Shown here in pieces: positions 1 through 7,327 of a DNA stretch of 41,888 nt. The position numbers and the translations under genes were made by a program. Position 1 is the first letter of the stretch, and each line of letters opens with the position of its first letter. A model generated the notes under the pieces. It was not told the DNA's origin. It was given only the letters and a program-made list of their open reading frames with translations, and did not search any database. Origin of the DNA: Candidatus Cloacimonadota bacterium (GTDB lineage: Bacteria; Muiribacteriota; UBA6191); the NCBI GenBank assembly GCA_002402105.1, contig NVVD01000007.1, positions 141,531-183,418 of the forward strand, given 5' to 3'.

Positions 1-244
1 AAGAGGCTTTAGAAAAACAATTATAAATGGCTATATTAATCAATTAGCAACATCAGATATAAGAGCTACTATATTGTCTATAGACAGTTTTATCAGTAGA
101 GCTATTTACGCACTTATAATACCAATCTTTGGTTGGATTGCTGATGTTTATAGTTTACCTCAAGCTTTAATGGTTATGGGAGTAACAAGCTTAGCTACTG
201 GCTCTATTTTTTTACTTATGTTACATAAAAATAAAGTGCTTTAA
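1..244 (+). CDS. MFS transporter, C-terminal end (partial)
   Basis: Only the last 80 codons are in the window, read from base 2 to the TAA at 242-244. The peptide contains ISRAIYALIIPIFGWIADV and a following hydrophobic segment ending in HKNKVL. This is the usual pattern of the last two membrane helices of a major facilitator superfamily exporter, with a short basic cytoplasmic tail. The substrate cannot be told. The last 30 bases of the gene (215-244) occur again at 3119-3148, where they lie directly before a strong terminator. That second copy probably marks the ancestral 3' end of this gene before the insertion of the DNA in between. Family call is fairly secure; function is not. Confidence 0.7.
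   Translation, partial: RGFRKTIINGYINQLATSDIRATILSIDSFISRAIYALIIPIFGWIADVYSLPQALMVMGVTSLATGSIFLLMLHKNKVL
215..244 (+). repeat. Direct repeat, left copy (MFS gene 3' end)
   Basis: These 30 bases match 3119-3148 at 29 positions, in the same orientation (single difference C224/T3128). They cover the last codons and stop of the MFS gene. The two copies bound a 2.9 kb accessory segment, as attL/attR-like or target-duplication repeats would. Confidence 0.75.
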
Positions 245-282
245 CTCAAATATTTTAAAAAAATAACACATACCATCTAATG

Positions 283-1095
283 TTAGCGTATACCAAAAAT
301 TGCCCATTTTTGTACATACTCTACAATATATTGATAATTACCATTATCAGATAAAAACCCCGAAAAAAGTTGATTATTATCAATATCAGTTATATCTATA
401 ACTGGTACCATATCAGGGATTCCAGGCATTACCCAAAATAATTCTACAGATTTAATTTGTTTCCGATTAAGTACAAAAGTTTCTTCTGGAGATGGATATT
501 TAATAGTTAAACTATTATTTGAAAATAAAAAAAGAAGTCCACTATCAAATAAAACTGCTTTTATAGGAGAATAGTTTTTTTTTAAAAATTTATCTTTAAT
601 TTGTAATTTTGTAATTTCTTTAATATTTAATAGATTAATTTTTGATGAAAGGAATATAACAAATGGAGAATAATTTTCTCCATTTGAAAAGATATTCAAA
701 TTAACCTTAGTATAAAACCCTATCTTATTTAATACTTTTAATAATTGATCAAAACTATTTATGGTTTGATTTAATGAAATAGTTAAATCATCAAGTAATG
801 GGTTTATGCTAAGTTTAGGGTAATTTTTTTTTAGTTCTTTAAAGGTGATTTCTTTTATTATTAGAGGTTTATTAAAAAGGTCTAACTTTATAAAATTTAA
901 ATTATAAATAAAAATAGTTATTAATAGTAATTGGACAATTACCCCAAAAAAAGAATATCTTATAAAAAATATAATACCAATAACCATTTGGCTGTAAACG
1001 AAAGGAAGGTTATAAATTAATAAAAATGAAATAATAAATATAAAAATATCTATTTTATATTTATTCATAAGTTTAATAAATCTATTTTTTTGCAT
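283..1095 (-). CDS. Unknown membrane protein
   Basis: 270 residues, no family recognised. Residues about 10-70 hold two or three strongly hydrophobic segments (e.g. IDIFIFIISFLLIYNLPFVY), likely membrane helices. The remaining 200 residues look soluble and mixed alpha/beta, with an aromatic-rich stretch VELFWVMPGIPDMVPVIDI near residues 217-235. The layout resembles membrane-anchored proteins with a cytoplasmic PH-like or sensor domain, but this is shape only. It lies alone inside the segment bounded by the 30-bp direct repeat, on the strand opposite to the MFS tail, and has a very low GC content. It is probably part of the accessory insert. Confidence 0.55.
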   Translation of the reverse strand: MQKNRFIKLMNKYKIDIFIFIISFLLIYNLPFVYSQMVIGIIFFIRYSFFGVIVQLLLITIFIYNLNFIKLDLFNKPLIIKEITFKELKKNYPKLSINPLLDDLTISLNQTINSFDQLLKVLNKIGFYTKVNLNIFSNGENYSPFVIFLSSKINLLNIKEITKLQIKDKFLKKNYSPIKAVLFDSGLLFLFSNNSLTIKYPSPEETFVLNRKQIKSVELFWVMPGIPDMVPVIDITDIDNNQLFSGFLSDNGNYQYIVEYVQKWAIFGIR

Positions 1096-1873
1096 TTTTA
1101 ATTACTTTGTTAACCCAATGTATACAATTACTTTGAGTTAAGTTATATTTTTCACCTTTATTTTTTTTGTTATTTGTTAAAGTAATAACTTTTTTTCAAA
1201 ACAATCACTATCGTCATCTTTAGGTACTACAACTGGCTTACATGTAGTAATTTCAAAATGAGATATTTACTGTTTTTGCTCTAGGTGTAGTTTCAAAATT
1301 ATGATTAGCTATAGATGTATGATTTTGGGGTACAAAAAATAGAGCGACTAAAGATAAAATTATATGTATGACTAATCTTTTTAAAAGAATATATTTATTA
1401 TGCAATAGTTTTTGTCTTTAGTAAATTGCTTGGGTTTTTCTTTTGTTTTTTTTTGTTTTAAATAATAGTGATTTAGCCTTTATTTAATTCAAAATTAGGA
1501 ATAGCTAATATAGGTCTGCCTTATATTGTTCCACCGAAATTGACTGTATTTGTTTGAAAGATTTTACTACATTTTAGTATATATTTGGCTCTGTTAATAT
1601 TTAGCTTTTTCATTATTTCACTTTGCAAATAATGTGACAATGATTGTTGTTTTTTGTATTTACCCAGGTCTTTCTTTACCTAGCTAAATTAATACTATTT
1701 ACCATTGTTTTTTTAAAACAATTACTCATCTAATAGTCAGCTCAAGGGGAATTTGAATATACAAAAATTTAGGACTCTTTTTTCTTTAGTCGCCTTAAAT
1801 GTTTTTCGCTTTGTCAAGAGTCATTATATATTCAAATCCCCTCAATCAAAGCATTAGATATACTAATTGTAAG
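1096..1873. other. Gene-poor interval with decayed coding scraps
   Basis: No intact gene is visible in this 780-base stretch. On the minus strand 1521-1679 stays open for about 52 codons and reads like real protein (KDLGKYKKQQSLSHYLQ..., MKKLNINRAKYILK...). It has no start codon at its head and ends at a TAA in otherwise coherent sequence, so it is probably the remnant of a degraded gene. T-rich runs fill much of the rest. The right end holds an imperfect inverted repeat listed separately. The pattern suits an old mobile or accessory region in decay. Confidence 0.45.
1744..1843. repeat. Long imperfect inverted repeat
   Basis: The outer arms are GGGGAATTTGAATATA (1746-1761) and TATATTCAAATCCCC (1827-1841), complementary except for one extra A. 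The inner arms are GACTCTT (1773-1779) and AAGAGTC (1816-1822). Together they can form a two-stage hairpin with a loop of about 36 bases. It lies 30 bases past the 3' end of the Rpn-type nuclease gene. It could be a terminator-like RNA structure, a MITE-like element, or the end of a lost insertion sequence; no U tract follows either arm. Confidence 0.5.
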
Positions 1874-2830
1874 CTATTGGAGTTTTTTGAGACCTTTTTC
1901 GTACAGTTCTTTTGGTAAGGTATCTTTTAATGATTCAAGTTCTTTTCTTGCTATATCTACAGCTAAAGAACCTTTTTCAACAAGACTCATTAAAAAATTA
2001 AATTGACCTTGACCTAATCCTCTTTCATATCCTATTTTTTGCTCAAAATTCATCATGATTTCACCAATTTTTCCTTTTTCCTCAAGGGTCATTCCCATAA
2101 GACTATCATTGAAAATCTGTTTATCTTCATTATTAATTATAAGGTATTTATAACAAAATGTATAAAGAAATGCCTGTTTACTTTTAGAAATCGTTCCACT
2201 ACTAATTGCTCGGGCTATTTGTATCTTTAATTTTTTTTGATCAACTTTAGATAAATCCATCTTGGCCATAAGAGCTTGAGCAAGTGGGTTTGGGTTATTT
2301 AAATAGTCTTTTGCGTCTAAATGTAAAAGCTTAATTTGCTCATATTCAAAGTGTAAATACTTTTTATTATTATAATCCATATCATAATAGTTTTTAACTT
2401 CTGTTTTCCATTTAAAATTATCTGCAAATAAAACAATTGGAATAATGTCTAAATCTTCTCTAAGCCTTAATTGGCAACAATAATTAAACATTCTTCTTGC
2501 CATATTATTATCTTTAGTTGATTGAATCTCAACATGAATTAATATCAATTTAGATTCTTTATTTTCATCAAGCATTGGAGCTTTACAAACAAGATCAACA
2601 TAGTTTTTCTCATTTTTACTAACGCCATATAAGAAAATTTCTTTATCCAAAAACTCAAGATTTTCAAAGTCTAATTTATCTGAAAACCAAGGTAAAAATA
2701 AATCTATAAATTCTTTGAAGAAAACAGTCAAAAGTTGTTTAAAAATCGTATCATGCTCATCTTTTGGAGTAGATTCCAAAATTTCTTTTATGTGATTTAT
2801 TACATTATCTTTACTTTTGTCTTTAGTCAT
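1874..2830 (-). CDS. Rpn family recombination-promoting nuclease (PD-(D/E)XK, YhgA-like)
   Basis: 318 residues. The opening HDTIFKQLLTVFFKEFIDLF (residues about 26-45) and the central VDLVCKA ... LILIHVEIQST block match the Rpn/YhgA-like group, formerly called transposase_31. In this group a PD-(D/E)XK fold uses Asp and an E-x-Q (here HVEIQS) to cut DNA. The C-terminal part is helical and ends in a YERGLGQGQ segment followed by KGLKKLQ, typical of the variable tail in this family. Known members raise recombination frequency and spread by horizontal transfer, which fits its place in the repeat-bounded insert. The start ATG at 2830 follows an AGAGGA-type ribosome site. The gene looks intact. 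Confidence 0.82.
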   Translation of the reverse strand: MTKDKSKDNVINHIKEILESTPKDEHDTIFKQLLTVFFKEFIDLFLPWFSDKLDFENLEFLDKEIFLYGVSKNEKNYVDLVCKAPMLDENKESKLILIHVEIQSTKDNNMARRMFNYCCQLRLREDLDIIPIVLFADNFKWKTEVKNYYDMDYNNKKYLHFEYEQIKLLHLDAKDYLNNPNPLAQALMAKMDLSKVDQKKLKIQIARAISSGTISKSKQAFLYTFCYKYLIINNEDKQIFNDSLMGMTLEEKGKIGEIMMNFEQKIGYERGLGQGQFNFLMSLVEKGSLAVDIARKELESLKDTLPKELYEKGLKKLQ

Positions 2831-2880
2831 TTTAATCCTCTACTAATTATCTTTTTAAGATATCACTTATCTCATCAATT

Positions 2881-2958
2881 TTAATCTGCAATATCATTTA
2901 GACCATCTATGATTTTTGTTCGTATGTCTTTTGCTGGGTGGGTGGCTTCGTGTATTTC
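2881..2958 (-). pseudogene. Gene remnant, C-terminal scrap
   Basis: 25 open codons read EIHEATHPAKDIRTKIIDGL and then NDIAD and a TAA. The codon use and amino-acid pattern look like genuine protein, but a stop (2959-2961) lies directly upstream and no start is available. Most likely it is the last helix of a small gene lost by deletion, perhaps when the neighbouring intron-like DNA arrived. Family not recognised. Confidence 0.3.
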
Positions 2959-2974
2959 TTATAGTTTTTTAATA

Positions 2975-3118
2975 GAAACAAAATATCCCTCACAAAACCG
3001 TACTTGAAGATTTCTGAGTCTTTCCCATTATAGCTCTTCAATCTAATTTACACCTTATGAAATAGAGTAAAAACTACTCCTTATTCTCGGTTTAGGAAAA
3101 AAGAGGAGGAAGTTTCGC
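2975..3118 (-). mobile_element. Probable group II intron fragment (RNA part only)
   Basis: Read on the minus strand, the segment runs GCGAAACTTCCTCC, AACCGAGAATAAGGAG, then GGTGTAAATTAGATT, GAAGAGCTATAATGGGAAAG and AAGTACGGTTTTGTGAGGGA. This order (GCGAAAC, AAGGAG, AGAGC-x-TAT...GAAA...TACGGTT-x-TGAGGG) is the familiar stretch just upstream of the reverse-transcriptase ORF in bacterial group II introns. No reverse transcriptase, no domain V and no 5' end with GTGYG are seen nearby, so this is a short dead fragment. It ends exactly where the second copy of the MFS tail begins. Identified from memory of the consensus only. Confidence 0.45.
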
Positions 3119-3148
3119 CTTATGTTATATAAAAATAAAGTGCTTTAA
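3119..3148 (+). repeat. Direct repeat, right copy (MFS gene 3' end)
   Basis: Second copy of the 30 bases at 215-244, including the stop codon. It is followed after five bases by a bidirectional terminator, the arrangement expected for the original end of the MFS gene facing cheX. Confidence 0.75.
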
Positions 3149-3153
3149 ACAAA

Positions 3154-3188
3154 AAAAACTCTAGCCTTTTTAAAAGCTAGAGTTTTTA
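3154..3188. terminator. Bidirectional Rho-independent terminator
   Basis: A perfect 12-bp stem AAAAACTCTAGC (3154-3165) / GCTAGAGTTTTT (3176-3187) closes a 10-base loop, with A and T tracts on the two sides. It can end transcription of cheX (minus strand) and of the ancestral MFS gene (plus strand). Confidence 0.85.
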
Positions 3189-3196
3189 TTAAAAAG

Positions 3197-3676
3197 TTAT
3201 TTTTTATGTGTTAAAGCTAAGTTTACGTCAATCTCACCAAAAGAAACACTTAATGGCACAACAATAATTGGTAAAGCCTGTGGCGTAGAGACAATCATGT
3301 TTTCTCCTTCAAATAAAGTTGGAGGTGTGATATTAAAATTACCTCCTCCATTTTGAAGTTTTGAAATTGCACCACCAGAAATCATATTACCGATTTCGCC
3401 CATAGAGCTTTTAACTAAATCATTAAACTCACCAATTTCTTCAAAGTTCATGATTTCAGCAAATTTAATGGCAGTTTCTTTGCTCATATCAACAATCACT
3501 CGACCTTCTAAGTCACCAGTAACTCCAATAATTACAGCAAAACCACGAGAATTACTTTCAGCTTTATTGTGTAAACGTAGTTTACCCTTTGTTACAGTTT
3601 CACCGCTCATTTCAGTGATCACATCATAAGCTGATGAAAAAAAAGGGTTTAAGAATTTTGCTTCTATTTTTCCCAT
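3197..3676 (-). CDS. CheX-like chemotaxis phosphatase
   Basis: 159 residues, a full CheX domain. The signature helix SSMGEIGNMISGGA (residues 90-103) carries the E-x-x-N pair (Glu94, Asn97) that CheC/CheX/FliY phosphatases use to remove phosphate from CheY-type regulators. The preceding GVTGDLEGRVIVDM is the usual strand-turn-strand of the fold. It follows the response regulator by 15 bases, so the substrate is probably that protein. No receptors, CheA or flagellar genes are in the window, so whether the pair controls motility or another phosphorelay output is open. Confidence 0.85.
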   Translation of the reverse strand: MGKIEAKFLNPFFSSAYDVITEMSGETVTKGKLRLHNKAESNSRGFAVIIGVTGDLEGRVIVDMSKETAIKFAEIMNFEEIGEFNDLVKSSMGEIGNMISGGAISKLQNGGGNFNITPPTLFEGENMIVSTPQALPIIVVPLSVSFGEIDVNLALTHKK

Positions 3677-3691
3677 TTGAACTCCAATTTT

Positions 3692-4132
3692 TTAAGAGTC
3701 ACCGACTACTGTTTTAATAATCTTTAGAAACTTTTTAACATTATCAGGCTTAATAGGTTTTACAACAAAGTTTTTTGCACCTTTTAAAATTGCATCTTTT
3801 ACCATTCCCTGATAACCCATTGCAGAAACCATAACAATCTTTGCCGTATTATCACGAGCAATAATTTTTTCTACAGCTTCAATACCTTCCATGACAGGCA
3901 TTGTAATATCCATTGTAGTAATACCTGGAGTTAGTTCAAAGTATTTATCAACAGCATCTTGTCCATTTTCGGCTTCACCGACTATTTCATATCCAACACT
4001 TGTTAAAATTTTTGAAATAGAACGTCTGATGAACATAGCATCATCAGCAATTAACACTCTATGAGCAACTTTATTTTTCTTTAAACCGTTATATTCGATG
4101 TCATTGGCACATTCTTCCAATATTGAGTTCAT
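3692..4132 (-). CDS. CheY-like response regulator
   Basis: 146 residues, a single receiver domain after a 24-residue N-terminal extension. The acidic pocket is Asp30-Asp31, the phosphoacceptor Asp75 (TMDITMP), the switch Ser103 (VSAMG) and the conserved Lys125 (VVKPI). There is no output domain, so it acts by binding a partner, as CheY does. A strong AGGAGGG site lies about 13 bases before the ATG, rather far. No other start is better placed, although translation from Val22 (GTG) would remove the extension. It forms a two-gene unit with the downstream CheX-like gene behind its own promoter. Confidence 0.88.
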   Translation of the reverse strand: MNSILEECANDIEYNGLKKNKVAHRVLIADDAMFIRRSISKILTSVGYEIVGEAENGQDAVDKYFELTPGITTMDITMPVMEGIEAVEKIIARDNTAKIVMVSAMGYQGMVKDAILKGAKNFVVKPIKPDNVKKFLKIIKTVVGDS

Positions 4133-4197
4133 GTCGATGGCAGTACCCTCCTGCTAGTTTTACATTATTGTTTATCAGTAATTGAATCATTTTTTTT

Positions 4198-4226
4198 ATT
4201 ATACCTAATCACACAGTAATATCCAA
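4198..4226 (-). promoter_or_regulatory. Promoter of the cheY-cheX unit
   Basis: Minus strand: -35 TTGGAT (4221-4226), a 17-base spacer, -10 TATAAT (4198-4203). The start of transcription would fall about 60 bases before the response-regulator ATG. It overlaps the 3' edge of the channel-gene neighbourhood, implying that cheY-cheX is transcribed separately from the upstream genes. Confidence 0.5.
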
Positions 4227-4231
4227 ATTAT

Positions 4232-4930
4232 TTACTCTTTCTTTGAATCTGTTAATGCAGCTGCGATTAAACCAGAAGGTACAGATACCAATCCTAAACC
4301 AGCCATTAGTATCAAAAATGTGAAAATTTTTCCACCAATAGTTATTGGATAAATATCTCCATACCCAACTGTAGTTAGAGTTGCTACAGCCCACCACAAA
4401 CCATGAAAGACTGAAGCAAAGTTTTTTGGTTGAACTTCATGTTCAAAAAAGTAGATTCCTACTCCAGCTAAAAATATAATCATGCTTGAAAGTAAAAAGT
4501 ATAAAACAAGCTCTTCTTTTATTTTACTTAAAGCTCTAGCCAAACGTCTCAAAGCTTTATTATATCTAACTAACTTAAATACTCTTATCAGCCGTAGAAG
4601 TCTAAAAATTCTTACAGACCTCAAATCTATAGATAAAGCCAAATAAAATGGTAAAATAGCCAATAAATCTATCAAACCAAAAAAACTTAAAAAATATTTA
4701 TATGATGGAACAGAAACATACAGTCTTAACAAATATTCAATCGTAAATATTATCAATAAAGTAATGTCAGCTATTTTTAAAGCCTCTTTGATATTTTCAC
4801 TTAAATCTGGTAATGTTTCAAGACAAAATAATAAAACAGAGAGCATTACTAGTAATTGAATAAGTACATCAAAGTATCGAGCTTTTGATGTCTCTACATC
4901 ATCTATCATTTCTTTTAAGTATAATTTCAT
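4232..4930 (-). CDS. Voltage-gated-type potassium channel subunit
   Basis: About 232 residues with six membrane segments and one pore loop. The selectivity filter TTVGYGD lies between S5 and S6, in the block ATLTTVGYGDIYP. S4 is strongly basic (RSVRIFRLLRLIRVFKLVR), with arginines every third or fourth position, the voltage-sensor pattern. Four subunits would form a K+ channel in the inner membrane. The start chosen is the ATG at 4930, one base after the upstream CBS gene's stop. An in-frame ATG at 4960 would add MNLTCQTVFK but overlaps that gene by 29 bases. It is the last gene of the run that begins with ylqF. Confidence 0.88.
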   Translation of the reverse strand: MKLYLKEMIDDVETSKARYFDVLIQLLVMLSVLLFCLETLPDLSENIKEALKIADITLLIIFTIEYLLRLYVSVPSYKYFLSFFGLIDLLAILPFYLALSIDLRSVRIFRLLRLIRVFKLVRYNKALRRLARALSKIKEELVLYFLLSSMIIFLAGVGIYFFEHEVQPKNFASVFHGLWWAVATLTTVGYGDIYPITIGGKIFTFLILMAGLGLVSVPSGLIAAALTDSKKE

Positions 4931-4931
4931 T

Positions 4932-5891
4932 TTAAATACCGTTTGGCATGTCAAATTCATCTTCGATTTTACCTACAAAAACCTCTACCAAATCTTCCAT
5001 TGTCACCAAACCGATTACCTTATTACTATCATGTACTAAACCCAATTGTCTTTTATTTTTTTGTAATGTTCGTAAAGATTCATAACAGCTCATAGTTTTT
5101 GTCAATTTACAAATACCGTCCATGTATTCTAGTAACTTCTGTTCTCTTCTAGCTAAAAGAGAAACTTGATTCCCACGAAATATTCCGATCACATTTTCTT
5201 TATCATCTAAAACAAGCAAACGACTATATCCTGACTCACTACATTGCTCTAGACCTTCTTTAACTGTAGACTTTGATGATATAGCTTCAACATCTTTTAT
5301 ATTTTTCATTACTTCTAAAATATTTTTTGACATAAATGGCTCTAAATTATTTAAAATTAACTTTTCTGGATGAGTGTAGTCTTCTTCATCAGCTTTTACT
5401 TGTTGGCGACTAAATCTATAGTCTAAACTTTCTTTAAAAGCTCGTATAGCTCTAAAATATGTTTCATCACCTAATATAAATTGATGAAAAATTGCTTCTA
5501 ATTTTGAAGCCCCAAGCATAATAATATGAATTCTTTTTTGAAAATTAAATAAATAATTAATAGAAGAACTCGACTCATTAAATACTTTCGATTGAAACCA
5601 AAACTGAAATACTAAATTTAAAAGTATAACAACTAAAAGAATATAAAATAACTTTTGATGAGAAAACTTATAAAAGTAAGAATAAAAAAATAGTGGTAAC
5701 AAGGCCACTAAATAATAAAAAGTGTTATTAAAAAAGTTACTAAACAAACTTGAACTTTCTTCAAAAGTAAACCCTGTATATTCACACTCTTCTTTCTCTA
5801 TTAAGCAACCCGACTCGTAAAAAGGAGTCAAAACAACTATTTTTTTAACAGACAAACAAAAAAATGCCCACCAAATCAACAAAAAAATCAT
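4932..5891 (-). CDS. CBS-domain membrane protein, CNNM/HlyC-CorC-like, short form
   Basis: 319 residues. Hydrophobic segments in the first 105 residues (MIFLLIWWAFFCL and LFYILLVVILLNLVFQFWF) anchor it. After a linker the protein has a tandem CBS pair ending in VIGLVTMEDLVEVFVGKIED, the hallmark of the CNNM/CorB/HlyC group. The DUF21 helices are too divergent to recognise and the C-terminal CorC_HlyC domain is missing, because the protein stops 10 residues after the CBS pair. CBS pairs usually sense adenine nucleotides or Mg-ATP. It overlaps the neighbouring paralogue by one base (TAATG), so the two are likely made together and may form a heteromeric ion transporter. Confidence 0.72.
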   Translation of the reverse strand: MIFLLIWWAFFCLSVKKIVVLTPFYESGCLIEKEECEYTGFTFEESSSLFSNFFNNTFYYLVALLPLFFYSYFYKFSHQKLFYILLVVILLNLVFQFWFQSKVFNESSSSINYLFNFQKRIHIIMLGASKLEAIFHQFILGDETYFRAIRAFKESLDYRFSRQQVKADEEDYTHPEKLILNNLEPFMSKNILEVMKNIKDVEAISSKSTVKEGLEQCSESGYSRLLVLDDKENVIGIFRGNQVSLLARREQKLLEYMDGICKLTKTMSCYESLRTLQKNKRQLGLVHDSNKVIGLVTMEDLVEVFVGKIEDEFDMPNGI

Positions 5892-6901
5892 TAAATAAGC
5901 TCCCTTAATAATAACTTTCTAATACGAAAATCAGACATTTCTACGACTTCTATTTTTAAATTTTCATATTCAATAAATTCACCAACTTCTGGTAAATGTC
6001 CTAAGTGATTAAATAAAAAACCACCAATAGTTTCAACAATATCTGAATCAATATCTTTTTGAATTAACTCTGAGATATCGTCAAGCTCCATTCGAGCATC
6101 AACAATCCATTCTCTAAAAGCATTTTTATGAACCATTACATCGTTATCATTTCTTCTGTCTTGCACTTCTCCAATGATGGTTTCCATTAAGTCTTCCATT
6201 GTGACAAGCCCAGTAACAACTCCATATTCATCAACAACAATTGCCATTTGAAGTTTTTTTTCTTGTAAGTCTTTCAATAAAATCGCTTGTTCCATGAGCT
6301 CTGGAACAAAATAAGCTTTTTTGCTATATAATTTTATACTCGAAGACAAAAGGTTTTCCCAGTCTTGCTCTAAGCCACCTTTTATCATTTCTTTGGCATA
6401 AAAAATTGAGGTTACATTATCCTTTTTTCCTTCAAAAACTGGTATTCTTGAATAAGGTTTATAATTTTTAACTTTTAAAAGATCTTCAAAGTTAGAGTTT
6501 ATATCCACCTTTAAGATATCATTAATAGGAACCATAATCTCTCTTACAGTCCCTTCAGCAAAATCAGATAAGCCTTCTCTTAGTTCTAGCTCTAAATTAT
6601 CTTGCTTTGCATCTTCAGAAAGTCCTTCTTTTACCCTTAGGTGGAAAAAAATTCTAGGTAAAAAATGGCCTCCAGATAAAAACAATAATAAAATTAACCA
6701 AAATTGCTTATCTGATGATACTGTATGTGTAGTTAATTCATGAAATAGAGCAAAAAATAAAAAAATGACTCCAACTTCATAAAAAAAACTAAGCCAGTGA
6801 AATTTTTTCCAAGAAGACTTAATACTAAAACCTTCACTTTGTGATTTATAATAAATCAAGCTAAGAAGAAAAATATTAAAAGCCCAAAACTCTATTTGCA
6901 T
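5891..6901 (-). CDS. HlyC/CorC (CNNM/CorB) family transporter-like protein
   Basis: 336 residues. Three or more hydrophobic segments lie in residues 1-85. A CBS pair follows, opening with VREIMVPINDILKVD and closing with TGLVTMEDLMETIIGEVQD. A CorC_HlyC domain of about 80 residues (VDARMELDDISEL ... ETIGGFLFNHLGHLP) makes up the C-terminus. The order membrane-CBS-CBS-CorC_HlyC is that of the CorB/CNNM proteins linked to Mg2+ or Co2+ efflux. The membrane region is shorter than a full four-helix DUF21 domain. It lies nine bases after ybeY, a neighbour often found with CorC-type genes in many phyla. Confidence 0.82.
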   Translation of the reverse strand: MQIEFWAFNIFLLSLIYYKSQSEGFSIKSSWKKFHWLSFFYEVGVIFLFFALFHELTTHTVSSDKQFWLILLLFLSGGHFLPRIFFHLRVKEGLSEDAKQDNLELELREGLSDFAEGTVREIMVPINDILKVDINSNFEDLLKVKNYKPYSRIPVFEGKKDNVTSIFYAKEMIKGGLEQDWENLLSSSIKLYSKKAYFVPELMEQAILLKDLQEKKLQMAIVVDEYGVVTGLVTMEDLMETIIGEVQDRRNDNDVMVHKNAFREWIVDARMELDDISELIQKDIDSDIVETIGGFLFNHLGHLPEVGEFIEYENLKIEVVEMSDFRIRKLLLRELI

Positions 6902-6910
6902 TTACTACCT

Positions 6911-7321
6911 TTATTTTAATTGAGCAAAGTATTCCTGTAAAATTTCTTTTTGATAAGTCATCATTTTATCAAAACTATCTTTTTCATCATGAGTCCATCC
7001 CAATAAATGTAAAAAACCATGACTTAATAAAAAGTATAAAGTTTTCTCTTCTGAATTTAAAGAAAATTCATCGACAAAAAAGCTTGGACACAAATATATA
7101 TCCCCCATGTTCATACTTTCCACGGGAGATTCTATAGTAAAAGTTAGAATATCTGTCCCTTTATCTTGGCTTCTATAATCTCTATTCAAGTCTTGCATTT
7201 CTGACTCAGAAACAAAACTTATCGAAATTTCTGCAAATTCTGACATATCTAGTTTTGAGGACAAAAAACTTGTAAAGTTAGATAATTTTTTGCAGTCATT
7301 ACCATTAATTATAAATTCCAT
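6911..7321 (-). CDS. ybeY: Endoribonuclease YbeY (16S rRNA 3' maturation)
   Basis: 136 residues, somewhat shorter than usual. The zinc site is the HGFLHLLGWTH motif, with His101, His105 and His111. The common GxDH is GWTH here, a tolerated change. The GTDILTF block (residues 55-61) is the other conserved signature. YbeY trims rRNA and takes part in ribosome quality control in the cytoplasm. It is placed six bases after the ribosome-assembly GTPase ylqF, a sensible functional pairing. Confidence 0.92.
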   Translation of the reverse strand: MEFIINGNDCKKLSNFTSFLSSKLDMSEFAEISISFVSESEMQDLNRDYRSQDKGTDILTFTIESPVESMNMGDIYLCPSFFVDEFSLNSEEKTLYFLLSHGFLHLLGWTHDEKDSFDKMMTYQKEILQEYFAQLK

Positions 7322-7327
7322 ATTTAA

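Noticed and set aside
2039-2230. Plus-strand open frame within the Rpn nuclease gene
   Set aside because: It is fully inside a well-supported minus-strand gene, with low-complexity composition and no ribosome site.
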